Below are positions 1 through 7,459 of a DNA stretch of 64,000 bases, one piece after another. The position numbers and the translations under genes are program-made. Each line of letters starts with the position of its first letter. Positions within the stretch are counted from its first letter, which is position 1. Origin of the DNA: Caenispirillum salinarum AK4 (GTDB taxonomy: Bacteria > Pseudomonadota > Alphaproteobacteria > Rhodospirillales > Rhodospirillaceae); the NCBI RefSeq assembly GCF_000315795.1, contig NZ_ANHY01000010.1:87884-151883 (forward strand), in the 5' to 3' direction. The notes beneath the pieces are model-generated. The model did not search any database. It was not told where the DNA came from and worked only from the letters and a program-made list of their open reading frames with translations.

Positions 1-24
1 GCCGAAGAAAGGATCTTTTCACCG

Positions 25-543
25 ATGAACCGCCTTGTCCTGCCCATCGCGGCGATGACCGCCGTCGTGGTCGCGTCCAACGTCCTGGTCCAGTACCCCA
101 TCAACGACTGGCTGACCTGGGGCGCGCTGACGTATCCGTTCGCCTTCCTCATCACCGACCTGACCAACCGTGCCGCCGGAGCCCCCGCCGCGCGGCGGGT
201 GGTGACGATCGGCTTCCTGATCGCCGTCGTCATGTCCGCCTTCCTGGCGACGCCGCGCATTGCCGCCGCGTCGGGCGCGGCCTTCCTGACGGCGCAGCTT
301 CTGGACGTCTACCTGTTCGACCGCCTGCGCAACGTGGGCAAGTGGTGGACCGCGCCGCTTTTGTCTTCCTCGGTGGGCTCGGCGCTGGACACCGCCGTCT
401 TCTTCGCCGGCGCGTTTGCCTTCACGGCCGTGCCGTGGGTCACGCTGGGCCTGGGCGACTACGCCGTTAAGCTGGGGCTGGCGCTGCTGATGCTGATCCC
501 CTTCCGTCTGGCGATCAGAACGGTCCTGGCGAAGCCCGCCTGA
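25..543 (+). CDS. yhhQ: Queuosine precursor transporter (YhhQ/VUT family)
   Basis: Predicted inner-membrane protein of 172 residues, almost wholly hydrophobic, with about five membrane segments. It carries the family's signatures: YPFAFLITDLTNR near residues 50-62, then QLLDVYLFDRLR and the SSSVGSALDTAVFF stretch. Members of the VUT/YhhQ family import queuosine precursors (preQ0/preQ1) for tRNA modification, so that is the assigned role. The start is preceded by AAGAAAGGA. A strong terminator follows directly, so this is a single gene or the end of an operon that begins outside the window. Confidence 0.85.
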   Translation: MNRLVLPIAAMTAVVVASNVLVQYPINDWLTWGALTYPFAFLITDLTNRAAGAPAARRVVTIGFLIAVVMSAFLATPRIAAASGAAFLTAQLLDVYLFDRLRNVGKWWTAPLLSSSVGSALDTAVFFAGAFAFTAVPWVTLGLGDYAVKLGLALLMLIPFRLAIRTVLAKPA

Positions 544-558
544 GACCGCATATAAAGG

Positions 559-589
559 GGGCGGCCTTCTTCCGGAGGCCGCCCTTTTT
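559..589 (+). terminator. Rho-independent terminator after yhhQ
   Basis: A perfect 9-bp stem, GGGCGGCCT (559-567) with AGGCCGCCC (576-584), closes an 8-nt loop and is followed by five T residues. It lies 16 nt past the yhhQ stop and separates it from the flavoprotein gene downstream. Confidence 0.85.
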
Positions 590-615
590 GTGTCCGGTTT
601 CAAGAGGATGGGAGC

Positions 616-1719
616 ATGACGGAGCGCGTGGACTGCGTGGTGATCGGCGCCGGCGTCGTCGGCCTTGCGATTGCCCGCACGCTGGCGATGGCAGGGCGCG
701 AGGTGATCGTGCTGGAGGCGGAGGACGCCATCGGCACCATCACCTCCAGCCGCAACAGCGAGGTCATCCACGCCGGCGTCTACTACCCCACCGGCAGCCT
801 GAAGGCGCGCATGTGCGTGCGCGGCAACCGCATGCTGCACGCCTACTGCGACGCCCGCGCCGTGCCCTACGTCAACTGCACCAAGCTGATCGTCGCCACC
901 GAGCCCGACGAGGTCGACGGCCTGAAGGGCATCCAGGTCAAGGCCGGCGAGAACGGCTGCCGGCTGGACTGGATGTCCGGCGCCGACGCCCGCGCGCTGG
1001 AACCAGCCCTGCGGTGCGAGGCCGCGCTGCACTCCCCCACCACCAGCATCATCGACAGCCACGCGCTGATGGTTTCCCTTCAGGGGGAGCTTGAGGACGC
1101 CGGCGGCATGGTCGCCTTCCTCTCGCCGGTGCTCGGCGGCCTGGCGATGGACGGCGGCCGGGTGCGGCTGAACGTGGGCGGGGCCGAACCCATGACGCTC
1201 GACGCCGCCACCGTCGTCAACTGCGCCGGCCTGGGCGCGCAAGAGGTCTCGCGGCGGATCGAGGGGTTGAACCGCGCTTCGGTCCCGCCCCTGCACTATT
1301 GCAAGGGCAACTACTTCACCATGACCGGCAAGGCGCCCTTCGAGCGCCTGATCTATCCCATGCCGACGGCCGCCAGCCTGGGGCTGCACTACACCCGCGA
1401 CCTGGCCGGCCAGGGCCGGTTCGGCCCGGACGTCGAATGGATCGAGACGCTGGACTACAGCGTCGACGAGCAGCGGGCCGAGATGTTCTACGGCGCCATC
1501 CGCCGCTATTGGCCGGACCTCAAGGACGGTCAGCTGGCGGCCAGCTATTCCGGCATCCGCCCCAAGATCCAGGCAAAGGGAGAGCCGGCCCACGACTTCG
1601 ACATCCAGGGCCCGGCACGCACGGGTCTTGCGGGGTATATGGCTCTTTACGGAATAGAAAGCCCGGGACTGACATCCTGCCTGGCAATCGCGGATTACGT
1701 GTCGGAGATGCTCTCGTGA
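616..1719 (+). CDS. FAD-dependent oxidoreductase, L-2-hydroxyglutarate oxidase-like
   Basis: Flavoprotein of 367 residues in the DAO/glycine-oxidase fold. The N-terminal dinucleotide-binding motif VIGAGVVGLAIA lies at about residues 8-19. The stretch SRNSEVIHAGVYYPTGSLKA (about 46-65) is typical of LhgO/L2HGDH proteins, which oxidise L-2-hydroxyglutarate to 2-oxoglutarate; the substrate here is inferred from that resemblance. RBS-like GAGGATGGGAG precedes the ATG. Its stop overlaps the GTG start of the next gene (GTGA), so the two are probably translationally coupled. Confidence 0.8.
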   Translation: MTERVDCVVIGAGVVGLAIARTLAMAGREVIVLEAEDAIGTITSSRNSEVIHAGVYYPTGSLKARMCVRGNRMLHAYCDARAVPYVNCTKLIVATEPDEVDGLKGIQVKAGENGCRLDWMSGADARALEPALRCEAALHSPTTSIIDSHALMVSLQGELEDAGGMVAFLSPVLGGLAMDGGRVRLNVGGAEPMTLDAATVVNCAGLGAQEVSRRIEGLNRASVPPLHYCKGNYFTMTGKAPFERLIYPMPTAASLGLHYTRDLAGQGRFGPDVEWIETLDYSVDEQRAEMFYGAIRRYWPDLKDGQLAASYSGIRPKIQAKGEPAHDFDIQGPARTGLAGYMALYGIESPGLTSCLAIADYVSEMLS

Positions 1720-2807
1720 CCACCTGGCGGACGGCGGCGGCCCTGGCGGCCCTGGCTTTCGGACTGGCCTGCGCGCCGCTGGCGGCATCGGCGCAGGCAC
1801 CCGAGGACATCATCATGCCGCAGCGCTCCTTCCCGCCGCAGCGGCCGGACACGCCGCTGGTCGAGGTGATCGAGGTTCCCGACTGGCGCGGCCGCGCCCG
1901 CGACATGATCGCCACGCTGGCGGAATACGGCCACGGCCGGGCGCCCGCCTTCACGCTGATGATGCGCGGACAGCCCGACCTTCTGTTCCAGACGCAGAAG
2001 GACGACGCCCTGGCGGAGCTTCTGCGCGCGCCGTCGGCGCTGGAGGACCTCGTGGGCGACGGCCCGCCGCCGGTCGGCAGCATGGACCGCCAGTTCGCCC
2101 GCACGCTGGACGCCATCGTCGCCGACAATCTCTACTGCGGCACAACGCCGCCGCTGACGGAGGAGCAGATCGCCGAGGCCGAGGATTTCGGCCTGCCGGT
2201 CTTTTCCATCGAGCGCTGCACCGACGCCATGACCGTGCAGCAGGCCCGCCGCTGGACGGAGGAGCACGGTGTCGTCTCGCACGTCACCACCGACGAACGC
2301 CTGAACAGCGTGCCCACCGGCCGGCTGCGCGATGCCAATCCCGAGATGGTCCAGGCCGCCGGCGAGGCGCAGAACGTGCTGTTCGTGCTGCACAACCGCC
2401 GCTATCCGGCCAAGGTGGACTGGCTGAACGCCCTGCGCGGCACCAACCACGACATGCTGGTGATCGCGCCGTTCTACAAGGGCGACACACCGCTGTCGGC
2501 CGACGAGGTGTATTCGCTCAAGTTCAAGAAGATGGGCAGTCCCCGCCTCGTCATCGCCCGCCTGCCCCTGACGGAGGCGCGCGACACGGCCTGGTACTGG
2601 AAGGAAAGCTGGAAGGTGGGCACCCCCGCCTTCATCAAGGCGCGCGGGCCCGAGCCCGGCACCTACATCGTCGACTTCGCCGACCCCGACTGGCGCGCCA
2701 TCGTGGGCGAAACCTTCGCCGGGCTCATGGATTTGGGCTTCGACGGCATCATGCTCGACGGCCTGGAGGCGGTGGACGCCCTGACGGAAGACGGGCTGCT
2801 CAACTGA
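1716..2807 (+). CDS. Exported TM1410/GH114-like protein (endo-alpha-1,4-polygalactosaminidase-related)
   Basis: Protein of 363 residues with a clear signal peptide (hydrophobic core at about residues 7-25, cleavage near ASA-QA). Phrases such as YIVDFADPDW and LGFDGIMLDGLEAVD near the C-terminus resemble the TM1410/GH114 TIM-barrel family, in which acidic residues on the barrel strands are catalytic. Substrate unknown; an envelope or exopolysaccharide polymer is possible. The GTG start at 1716 is chosen because it overlaps the upstream stop and gives a proper signal peptide. The 3' end overlaps the convergent toxin gene by 8 bp. Confidence 0.6.
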   Translation: MTTWRTAAALAALAFGLACAPLAASAQAPEDIIMPQRSFPPQRPDTPLVEVIEVPDWRGRARDMIATLAEYGHGRAPAFTLMMRGQPDLLFQTQKDDALAELLRAPSALEDLVGDGPPPVGSMDRQFARTLDAIVADNLYCGTTPPLTEEQIAEAEDFGLPVFSIERCTDAMTVQQARRWTEEHGVVSHVTTDERLNSVPTGRLRDANPEMVQAAGEAQNVLFVLHNRRYPAKVDWLNALRGTNHDMLVIAPFYKGDTPLSADEVYSLKFKKMGSPRLVIARLPLTEARDTAWYWKESWKVGTPAFIKARGPEPGTYIVDFADPDWRAIVGETFAGLMDLGFDGIMLDGLEAVDALTEDGLLN

Positions 2808-3144
2808 GGACGGTGGTGGGGTCCATCCGCTCGTGCAGGATGCGCACGATGATGATGCCATCCTCATCATCTTCCATTGTGTAAATGAGGACGTGACTCG
2901 CGCCTTTCGTCCGGCCCGTTACCAGTCGCACCGGATACATCGCCAGTCGAGGGCTGATATTGTCGGGGCTCGTCGAGCCGATCGGATCGGGACTTGCAGC
3001 AACAGCAAGGCAGGCGGCCATTATGTAGTCGCGGTATCTGGTTGCCTGCTGTCGACCGAACTCCCGTGTCGTATGGCGGAATATCGCCCGAAGATCCACC
3101 ACGGCTTCCGGTGTGAAACGGTAGCCGCCGGCGGATGCCGTCAC
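2800..3144 (-). CDS. RelE/ParE-type toxin
   Basis: Small protein of 114 residues with ParE-like features: YRFTPEAVVDLRAIFRHTTREFG at the N-terminus, YPVRLVTGR in the middle and IIIVRILHERMD near the end, the usual ParE C-terminal strand. ParE toxins act on DNA gyrase and RelE toxins cleave ribosome-bound mRNA; the ParE branch fits better. It overlaps the upstream antitoxin gene by 4 bp (ATGA), the normal order and coupling for such pairs. Confidence 0.8.
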   Translation of the reverse strand: MTASAGGYRFTPEAVVDLRAIFRHTTREFGRQQATRYRDYIMAACLAVAASPDPIGSTSPDNISPRLAMYPVRLVTGRTKGASHVLIYTMEDDEDGIIIVRILHERMDPTTVLS

Positions 3145-3407
3145 TCGCCATACTCCTCGCGCATGACGTCATCGAAGATTTCCTCGACGGACTTTGTGCT
3201 GAACCGACCGGCTCGCACGTCGGCAAGGCCCTTCTCAACCTCCTGACGCAGAATCTCCATCCGGCGATCGTACTCTGCCTTGCGCTCCCGCAGCTGCCGG
3301 ATCGCGTCGCTGACGACGGCGCTGTCGTCCCCGTAATCCCCCCGGGCGACCTGCTCGCGGACGAATTCGGCAAGGCGGTCCGGCAGTTCGACGGTTACAG
3401 TCGCCAT
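3141..3407 (-). CDS. ParD-family antitoxin
   Basis: Protein of 88 residues that begins MATVTVELPDRLAEFVREQV, a ribbon-helix-helix start typical of ParD/CopG DNA-binding antitoxins. It continues with GDYGDDSAVVSDAIRQLRER and an acidic C-terminal part expected to wrap the toxin. The start at 3407 is chosen because this motif begins there, and AGGAGATCG precedes it. The pair would autoregulate from the short gap upstream (3408-3478). Confidence 0.82.
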   Translation of the reverse strand: MATVTVELPDRLAEFVREQVARGDYGDDSAVVSDAIRQLRERKAEYDRRMEILRQEVEKGLADVRAGRFSTKSVEEIFDDVMREEYGE

Positions 3408-3478
3408 GAGCGATCTCCTGAAAATCACGGGGAAGAGATGAGCCCGGCCGCCCTTGCCGTCAAGAACGGCGTGCCGGG

Positions 3479-3712
3479 CTACACCTTCCCCTTGGTCTCC
3501 GATTTCGAATAGTTGCTGAAGTGCCCCTCCCTGGCGGCGGCCGCGCGGCCGCTGGCGAGGATGCGGCCCGACTTCATCTGCGGGGCGGGCGTCGACAGCA
3601 GGCGGTCCAGGGCCCCGCTCCCGCAGGACGGGCACGACGGCGTCTCTCCCGAGCGCACGAGCGTCTCGAAGGCGGCATCGCAGGCGGTGCAGCGGTAGGA
3701 ATAAAGCGGCAT
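3479..3712 (-). CDS. FmdB-family zinc ribbon protein
   Basis: Protein of 77 residues starting MPLYSYRCTACDAAFETLV. CxxC pairs at residues 8-11 and 26-29 form the zinc ribbon of the FmdB/putative regulatory family. The C-terminal third is Ala/Arg-rich and probably disordered. Function is unknown for the family; a nucleic-acid or regulatory role is usually suggested. The start at 3712 matches the family's MPxYxYxC opening; an upstream in-frame ATG at 3724 would add four residues. Confidence 0.75.
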   Translation of the reverse strand: MPLYSYRCTACDAAFETLVRSGETPSCPSCGSGALDRLLSTPAPQMKSGRILASGRAAAAREGHFSNYSKSETKGKV

Positions 3713-3796
3713 GGGTCCCCTCACGTCAGGACGGTGTCACAGCGTGTTCCGGGGGCAGGAGTAATCCTACCACGCCCCATGCCGCCGCGACAGCCC

Positions 3797-4093
3797 TCAG
3801 CGGCCGGGCTTCTGCTTCTGCCCCTGGTCGGCGTCGCGCTCGCGTTCCTCCACCAGTTCCTCGTGAGCGGCGTCCTGGATGGCCGGGTAGTCCTGCTCCA
3901 GCGCCGGCGTGGCCTGGATCAGTTCGCCGATCACCTGTTCGGCGCGGCCTTCGTCCAGCGTCAGCCGGTGGGTCTTGGACAGGAACTCGTCGATGGGCAG
4001 GTCTTTCTCCGCCTGCTTGACCTCGTCCATGTCCATGCGCGCGCGCAGAAGCTGCTTGATCCAGTGCTTGAGTGTCGCCTGTTCCGGGGTCAT
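3797..4093 (-). CDS. Small hypothetical protein, helical and acidic
   Basis: Not recognised. The 98-residue product is charged and predicted helical (for example DMDEVKQAEKDLPIDEFLS), without a signal peptide, membrane segment or cysteine. The C-terminus is polar (RDADQGQKQKPGR). A good RBS (GGGAGG) precedes the ATG, and it lies 38 nt after the nitronate monooxygenase-like gene on the same strand, so it may be co-transcribed with it. Confidence 0.55.
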   Translation of the reverse strand: MTPEQATLKHWIKQLLRARMDMDEVKQAEKDLPIDEFLSKTHRLTLDEGRAEQVIGELIQATPALEQDYPAIQDAAHEELVEERERDADQGQKQKPGR

Positions 4094-4131
4094 GCCGTTC
4101 AGCCTCCCTGTGTCGTGTCAAATCAGCGGCA

Positions 4132-5064
4132 TTAGAACAACGCGGTCGTCTCGGCGAAGGCCGCCTTGTATTCGTCCTCCAGCCGCGCAACCAGCTCCCC
4201 GGCGTGGGGAACGTCGCGGATAGAAGCGACGCCGTGGCCCGCCGACCAGATGTCGCGCCATGCCTTGGCCTCGCCGGCCATGTCCAGGTCCTTCTTGGGC
4301 GGCAGGTTCTGGGGGTCGAGGCCCGCGCGGATAAGGCTCTCGCGCAGGAAGTTGGCGTTCACGCCAGAGACCGAGTCCGTGTAGACGATATCGGCGACCT
4401 GGGCGTCGTGGATCATCTGCTTGTAGTCCTCCACGGCGCGGCTTTCGGCCGTGGCGATGAAGCGGGTGCCCATGTAGGCCAGGTCGGCCCCCATCATGCG
4501 CGCGGCTGCGACATGCCGGCCGGTGGAGATTGAGCCAGCCAGGATGATGGTGCCGGAAAAGAACGATCGCACTTCCTCGATCAGCGCAAAGGGGCTGGCG
4601 GTGCCGGCATGGCCGCCGGCGCCGGCACACACCAGGATCAGCCCGTCGACGCCCGCCTGCGCGGCCTTCTTTGCGTGGCGCAGCGTGATGACGTCGTGGA
4701 AGACCTTGCCGCCGTGGGCGTGGACCTTCTCCACCAGGTCGGGCACGGCGCCCAGCGAGGTGATGACCAGCGGCACCTTGCGCCGGGACACGACGTCCAG
4801 GTCGGCCTCCAGGCGCGGGTTGGTCTTGTGGACGATCAGGTTGACGCCATAGGACGCGCAGGCGCCGTGCGCGGCGCGGGCGGCCTCGATCTCGTCGATC
4901 CAGGCCTCGAAGCTTTCGGTGGAGCGGGCGTTCAGCGCCGGAAAGGTGCCGATCATGCCGGCCTTGCAGGTCTCGATCACCAGTTCGGGGCCGGAAACCA
5001 GGAACATGGGGGCGGCGATGGCAGGCAGGCGGAGGTTTTCGCGCAGGGGCGCCGGAATAGGCAT
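4132..5064 (-). CDS. NAD(P)H-dependent flavin oxidoreductase / nitronate monooxygenase family
   Basis: TIM-barrel flavoenzyme of 310 residues. Family marks are the N-terminal LPAIAAPMFLVSGPELV, a GVDGLILVCAGAGGHAG FMN-phosphate segment near residues 140-156, and MGADLAYMGTRFIAT near residue 195. Members oxidise alkyl nitronates or reduce quinones with FMN; some are enoyl reductases of unknown substrate. The exact substrate cannot be told. It diverges from the acyl-CoA synthetase gene, and the two share the 158-bp gap. Confidence 0.8.
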   Translation of the reverse strand: MPIPAPLRENLRLPAIAAPMFLVSGPELVIETCKAGMIGTFPALNARSTESFEAWIDEIEAARAAHGACASYGVNLIVHKTNPRLEADLDVVSRRKVPLVITSLGAVPDLVEKVHAHGGKVFHDVITLRHAKKAAQAGVDGLILVCAGAGGHAGTASPFALIEEVRSFFSGTIILAGSISTGRHVAAARMMGADLAYMGTRFIATAESRAVEDYKQMIHDAQVADIVYTDSVSGVNANFLRESLIRAGLDPQNLPPKKDLDMAGEAKAWRDIWSAGHGVASIRDVPHAGELVARLEDEYKAAFAETTALF

Positions 5065-5222
5065 GGACGGATGAACTCCTGTTGGATCGGTCAGGCGTTG
5101 ACTTCCTCTGTTGCGGCGCCGCGCCCGGACCCTCCACCCCTGGCAGCTTGCGCCTGTCCGTGCTGGCGCCGTAACGTCAAAAAATACAACACAATCAACA
5201 CGCCATGGGAAGGATACGCACC

Positions 5223-6863
5223 ATGCTCCCCGATTCCCCGACGTCCTGGGCCGACGCCCGCGCCCGTTTTCGGTGGGATATCCCGGCCCGGACGAACATC
5301 GGAGTCGATGTCTGCGACCGCCATTGCACCGCGCCCGACGGGGCCGAACGGCCCGCGATCATCGTCGAGGACGCCGACGGCACCGTCACCACGACCAGCT
5401 TCGGAGACCTCAAGGACCAGTCGGACCGCCTCGCGGTGGCACTGGCCGCGCGCGGCGTGCAGCGAGGCGACCGCGTGGCGGTGCTTCTGCCGCAGTCGGT
5501 GGAGACCGCCGTGGCGCACATCGCCGCCTACAAGCTGGGATGCGTCGCGGTGCCGCTGTTCGTGCTGTTCGGGGAAGACGCACTGGAATACCGCCTGGCC
5601 GACTCCGGCGCCCGCGCGGTGGTGACCGATGCCGCCAACGTGGGGCGGGTGCTGGACCTCAAGGCTCGCCTGCCGGACCTGTCCTGCGTGCTGACCGCCG
5701 GCGGCGCCACCGGCGCGGCGGAAGACCTGCACGCCGCCATGGACGCCGCCGACCCGTCAGGTTTCAGCCCCGCCGACACCGCGGCCGACGACCCGGCCGT
5801 CATCATCTACACCAGCGGCACCACCGGAAAACCCAAGGGCGCCCTGCACGCCCACCGGGTTCTGCGCGGCCACCTGCCGGGCGTGGAAATGCCGCACGAG
5901 TTGTTCCCCAAGGAGGGCGACCTGTTCTGGACGCCCGCCGACTGGGCCTGGATCGGCGGCCTGCTGGACGTGCTGCTGCCCGCCCTGTTCCACGGCGTGC
6001 CGGTGCTGGCGCATCGCGCCCGCAAGTTCGATGCCGAGGAGGCCTTCTGCCTCATGGCCCGCCACAAGGTGCGCAACGTGTTCATGCCGCCGACGGCGCT
6101 GAAGATGCTGCGGCAGGTCAAGGACCCCGCCCGCTTCGGCGTGCGCCTGCGCTCCATCGGATCGGGCGGAGAGACGCTGGGGCGGGAGTTGCTGGACTGG
6201 GGCCGCGACGCCTTGGGCCTGACCATCAACGAGTTCTACGGCCAGACCGAGTGCAATCTGGTGCTGGGCAACTGCGCGGGGCTCGGCGAGGTGCGCGAGG
6301 GCAGCATGGGCCGCGCCATTCCCGGCCACACCGTCGCCATCATCGACGACACGGGCACCGAACTGCCGGCGGGCTCGGACGGGCACATCGCTGTGAAGGC
6401 GCCCGACCCGGTGATGTTCCTGGGCTACTGGAACAAGCCGGAGGCGACGGCGGAGAAGTTCATCGGCGACTGGCTGGTGACCGGCGACACCGGCCGCATG
6501 GACGATGACGGCTGGTTCTGGTTCCTGGGACGCGCCGACGACGTCATCACCACGGCCGGCTACCGCGTCGGCCCCGGCGAGGTGGAGGACGCCCTGATCC
6601 GCCATCCGGCCGTGCGGCTGGCCGCGGCCGTCGGCGTTCCGGACCCCGACCGGACGGAGATCGTCAAGGCTTTCATCGTGCCGGCGGACACCGCGGTCCT
6701 GGACGATCCGGACCGGCAGGAGGCGCTGGCGGCCGAAATCCAGGAGTTCGTTAAAACCCGCATGGCGCGGCACGCCTACCCACGGCGCATCGAGTTCGTC
6801 GCCGACCTGCCCATGACGACGACGGGCAAAATTCAGCGCAAGGTGCTGCGCGAGCACGGCTAA
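5223..6863 (+). CDS. AMP-dependent acyl-CoA synthetase (acetyl/medium-chain type)
   Basis: ANL-superfamily adenylating enzyme of about 546 residues. The P-loop motif IIYTSGTTGKPKGALH, the NEFYGQTECN motif, the TGD hinge and the C-terminal catalytic-lysine motif TTTGKIQRKVLR are all intact. The DLFWTPADWAWIGG stretch is typical of AcsM-like synthetases that activate short- or medium-chain carboxylates. The ATG at 5223 is preferred over 5205 because GGGAAGGA lies 8 nt upstream of it. Substrate is inferred only. Confidence 0.85.
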   Translation: MLPDSPTSWADARARFRWDIPARTNIGVDVCDRHCTAPDGAERPAIIVEDADGTVTTTSFGDLKDQSDRLAVALAARGVQRGDRVAVLLPQSVETAVAHIAAYKLGCVAVPLFVLFGEDALEYRLADSGARAVVTDAANVGRVLDLKARLPDLSCVLTAGGATGAAEDLHAAMDAADPSGFSPADTAADDPAVIIYTSGTTGKPKGALHAHRVLRGHLPGVEMPHELFPKEGDLFWTPADWAWIGGLLDVLLPALFHGVPVLAHRARKFDAEEAFCLMARHKVRNVFMPPTALKMLRQVKDPARFGVRLRSIGSGGETLGRELLDWGRDALGLTINEFYGQTECNLVLGNCAGLGEVREGSMGRAIPGHTVAIIDDTGTELPAGSDGHIAVKAPDPVMFLGYWNKPEATAEKFIGDWLVTGDTGRMDDDGWFWFLGRADDVITTAGYRVGPGEVEDALIRHPAVRLAAAVGVPDPDRTEIVKAFIVPADTAVLDDPDRQEALAAEIQEFVKTRMARHAYPRRIEFVADLPMTTTGKIQRKVLREHG

Positions 6864-6887
6864 CCCCTCGGCATCACGGGTGCAAAC

Positions 6888-6920
6888 GGCGCCGCGCCAG
6901 GCCTGCCCCGGCGCGGCGCC
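6888..6920 (-). terminator. Convergent hairpin, possible terminator
   Basis: Perfect 11-bp stem GGCGCCGCGCC (6888-6898) with GGCGCGGCGCC (6910-6920) between the convergent synthetase gene and the 86-residue gene. On the minus strand only GTTTGC follows, and on the plus strand there is no T run, so intrinsic termination would be weak. Confidence 0.4.
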
Positions 6921-6938
6921 ATGCTGGCCGGCGGCTGC

Positions 6939-7199
6939 TCAGATGCTGAACGGCAGCTTCTCGACCCCGGTCACCACGAAGCCCTCGCTTTCGGGATGCT
7001 GCTCCAGAACCTTGGCACGGGCTTCATCCGCTGTGTCGGCGACCACTTCCACGTTACGTTCTTCCGCCCATTTTTCGTCGTAGACGTCATAGGGGCGGTT
7101 TTCCTTCAGCGCGTCGCGGGCGTTGGCGTTGTAGATCGCCACGGAAAACTTGCAGCAGCCCTGGCGCGGAACATTGAGCGGATCGGCGTGTTCGGTCAT
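6939..7199 (-). CDS. Small hypothetical protein divergent from the iron-binding protein gene
   Basis: Not recognised. The 86-residue soluble protein has two adjacent cysteines near the N-terminus (GCCKF), then a KWAEERNVEVVADTADEARAKVLEQ segment that reads as a compact alpha/beta fold. A plausible RBS (AGGTGAGAG) precedes the ATG. It is transcribed away from the ferric-iron binding protein gene. The Fur-like box lies in the shared gap, so iron control of both is possible but not shown. Confidence 0.6.
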   Translation of the reverse strand: MTEHADPLNVPRQGCCKFSVAIYNANARDALKENRPYDVYDEKWAEERNVEVVADTADEARAKVLEQHPESEGFVVTGVEKLPFSI

Positions 7200-7363
7200 G
7201 GGTATCTCTCACCTTCGGTCGCATCGGTCGGTCTGGGCGGTGGTCGTCCCACCTACATAGATATCGACGCCCTTGGACCCGGCAGCGGTTGCGTCACCGG
7301 CTTCCTCAACCACATCAAAAATAAGGTGTTTACAAAAGGGCCGGCCTCTGCTAGCTCTTCAAC

Positions 7364-7378
7364 TGAGACGCATTCTCA
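7364..7378. promoter_or_regulatory. Fur-like iron box (7-1-7 palindrome)
   Basis: TGAGACG-C-ATTCTCA matches the Fur 7-1-7 pattern (TGAnAAT-n-ATTnTCA) with a perfect right half and two mismatches in the left. It lies in an AT-richer patch 82 bp before the start of the ferric-iron binding protein gene and 165 bp before the divergent small gene. Confidence 0.5.
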
Positions 7379-7392
7379 TTTGCAGATTTTTT

Positions 7393-7449
7393 GCCCGGGG
7401 CGCCCCAGGCCCGGGCCGTTCCACGGACGATCGATAACGCTATCGGGAG
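7393..7449 (+). other. Two hairpins over the leader and RBS of the iron-binding protein gene
   Basis: GCCCGGG (7393-7399) can pair with CCCGGGC (7410-7416). Next, CGATA (7432-7436) pairs with TATCG (7441-7445) around an ACGC loop, and the last G of that stem is the first base of the GGGAG ribosome binding site (7445-7449). The second stem could limit ribosome access; this is inference from base pairing only. Confidence 0.35.
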
Positions 7450-7459
7450 CATAGTGACC

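Noticed and set aside
19..1800. Minus-strand open frame of 593 codons opposite yhhQ and the flavoprotein gene
   Set aside because: Shadow frame over two well-supported genes and across their terminator.
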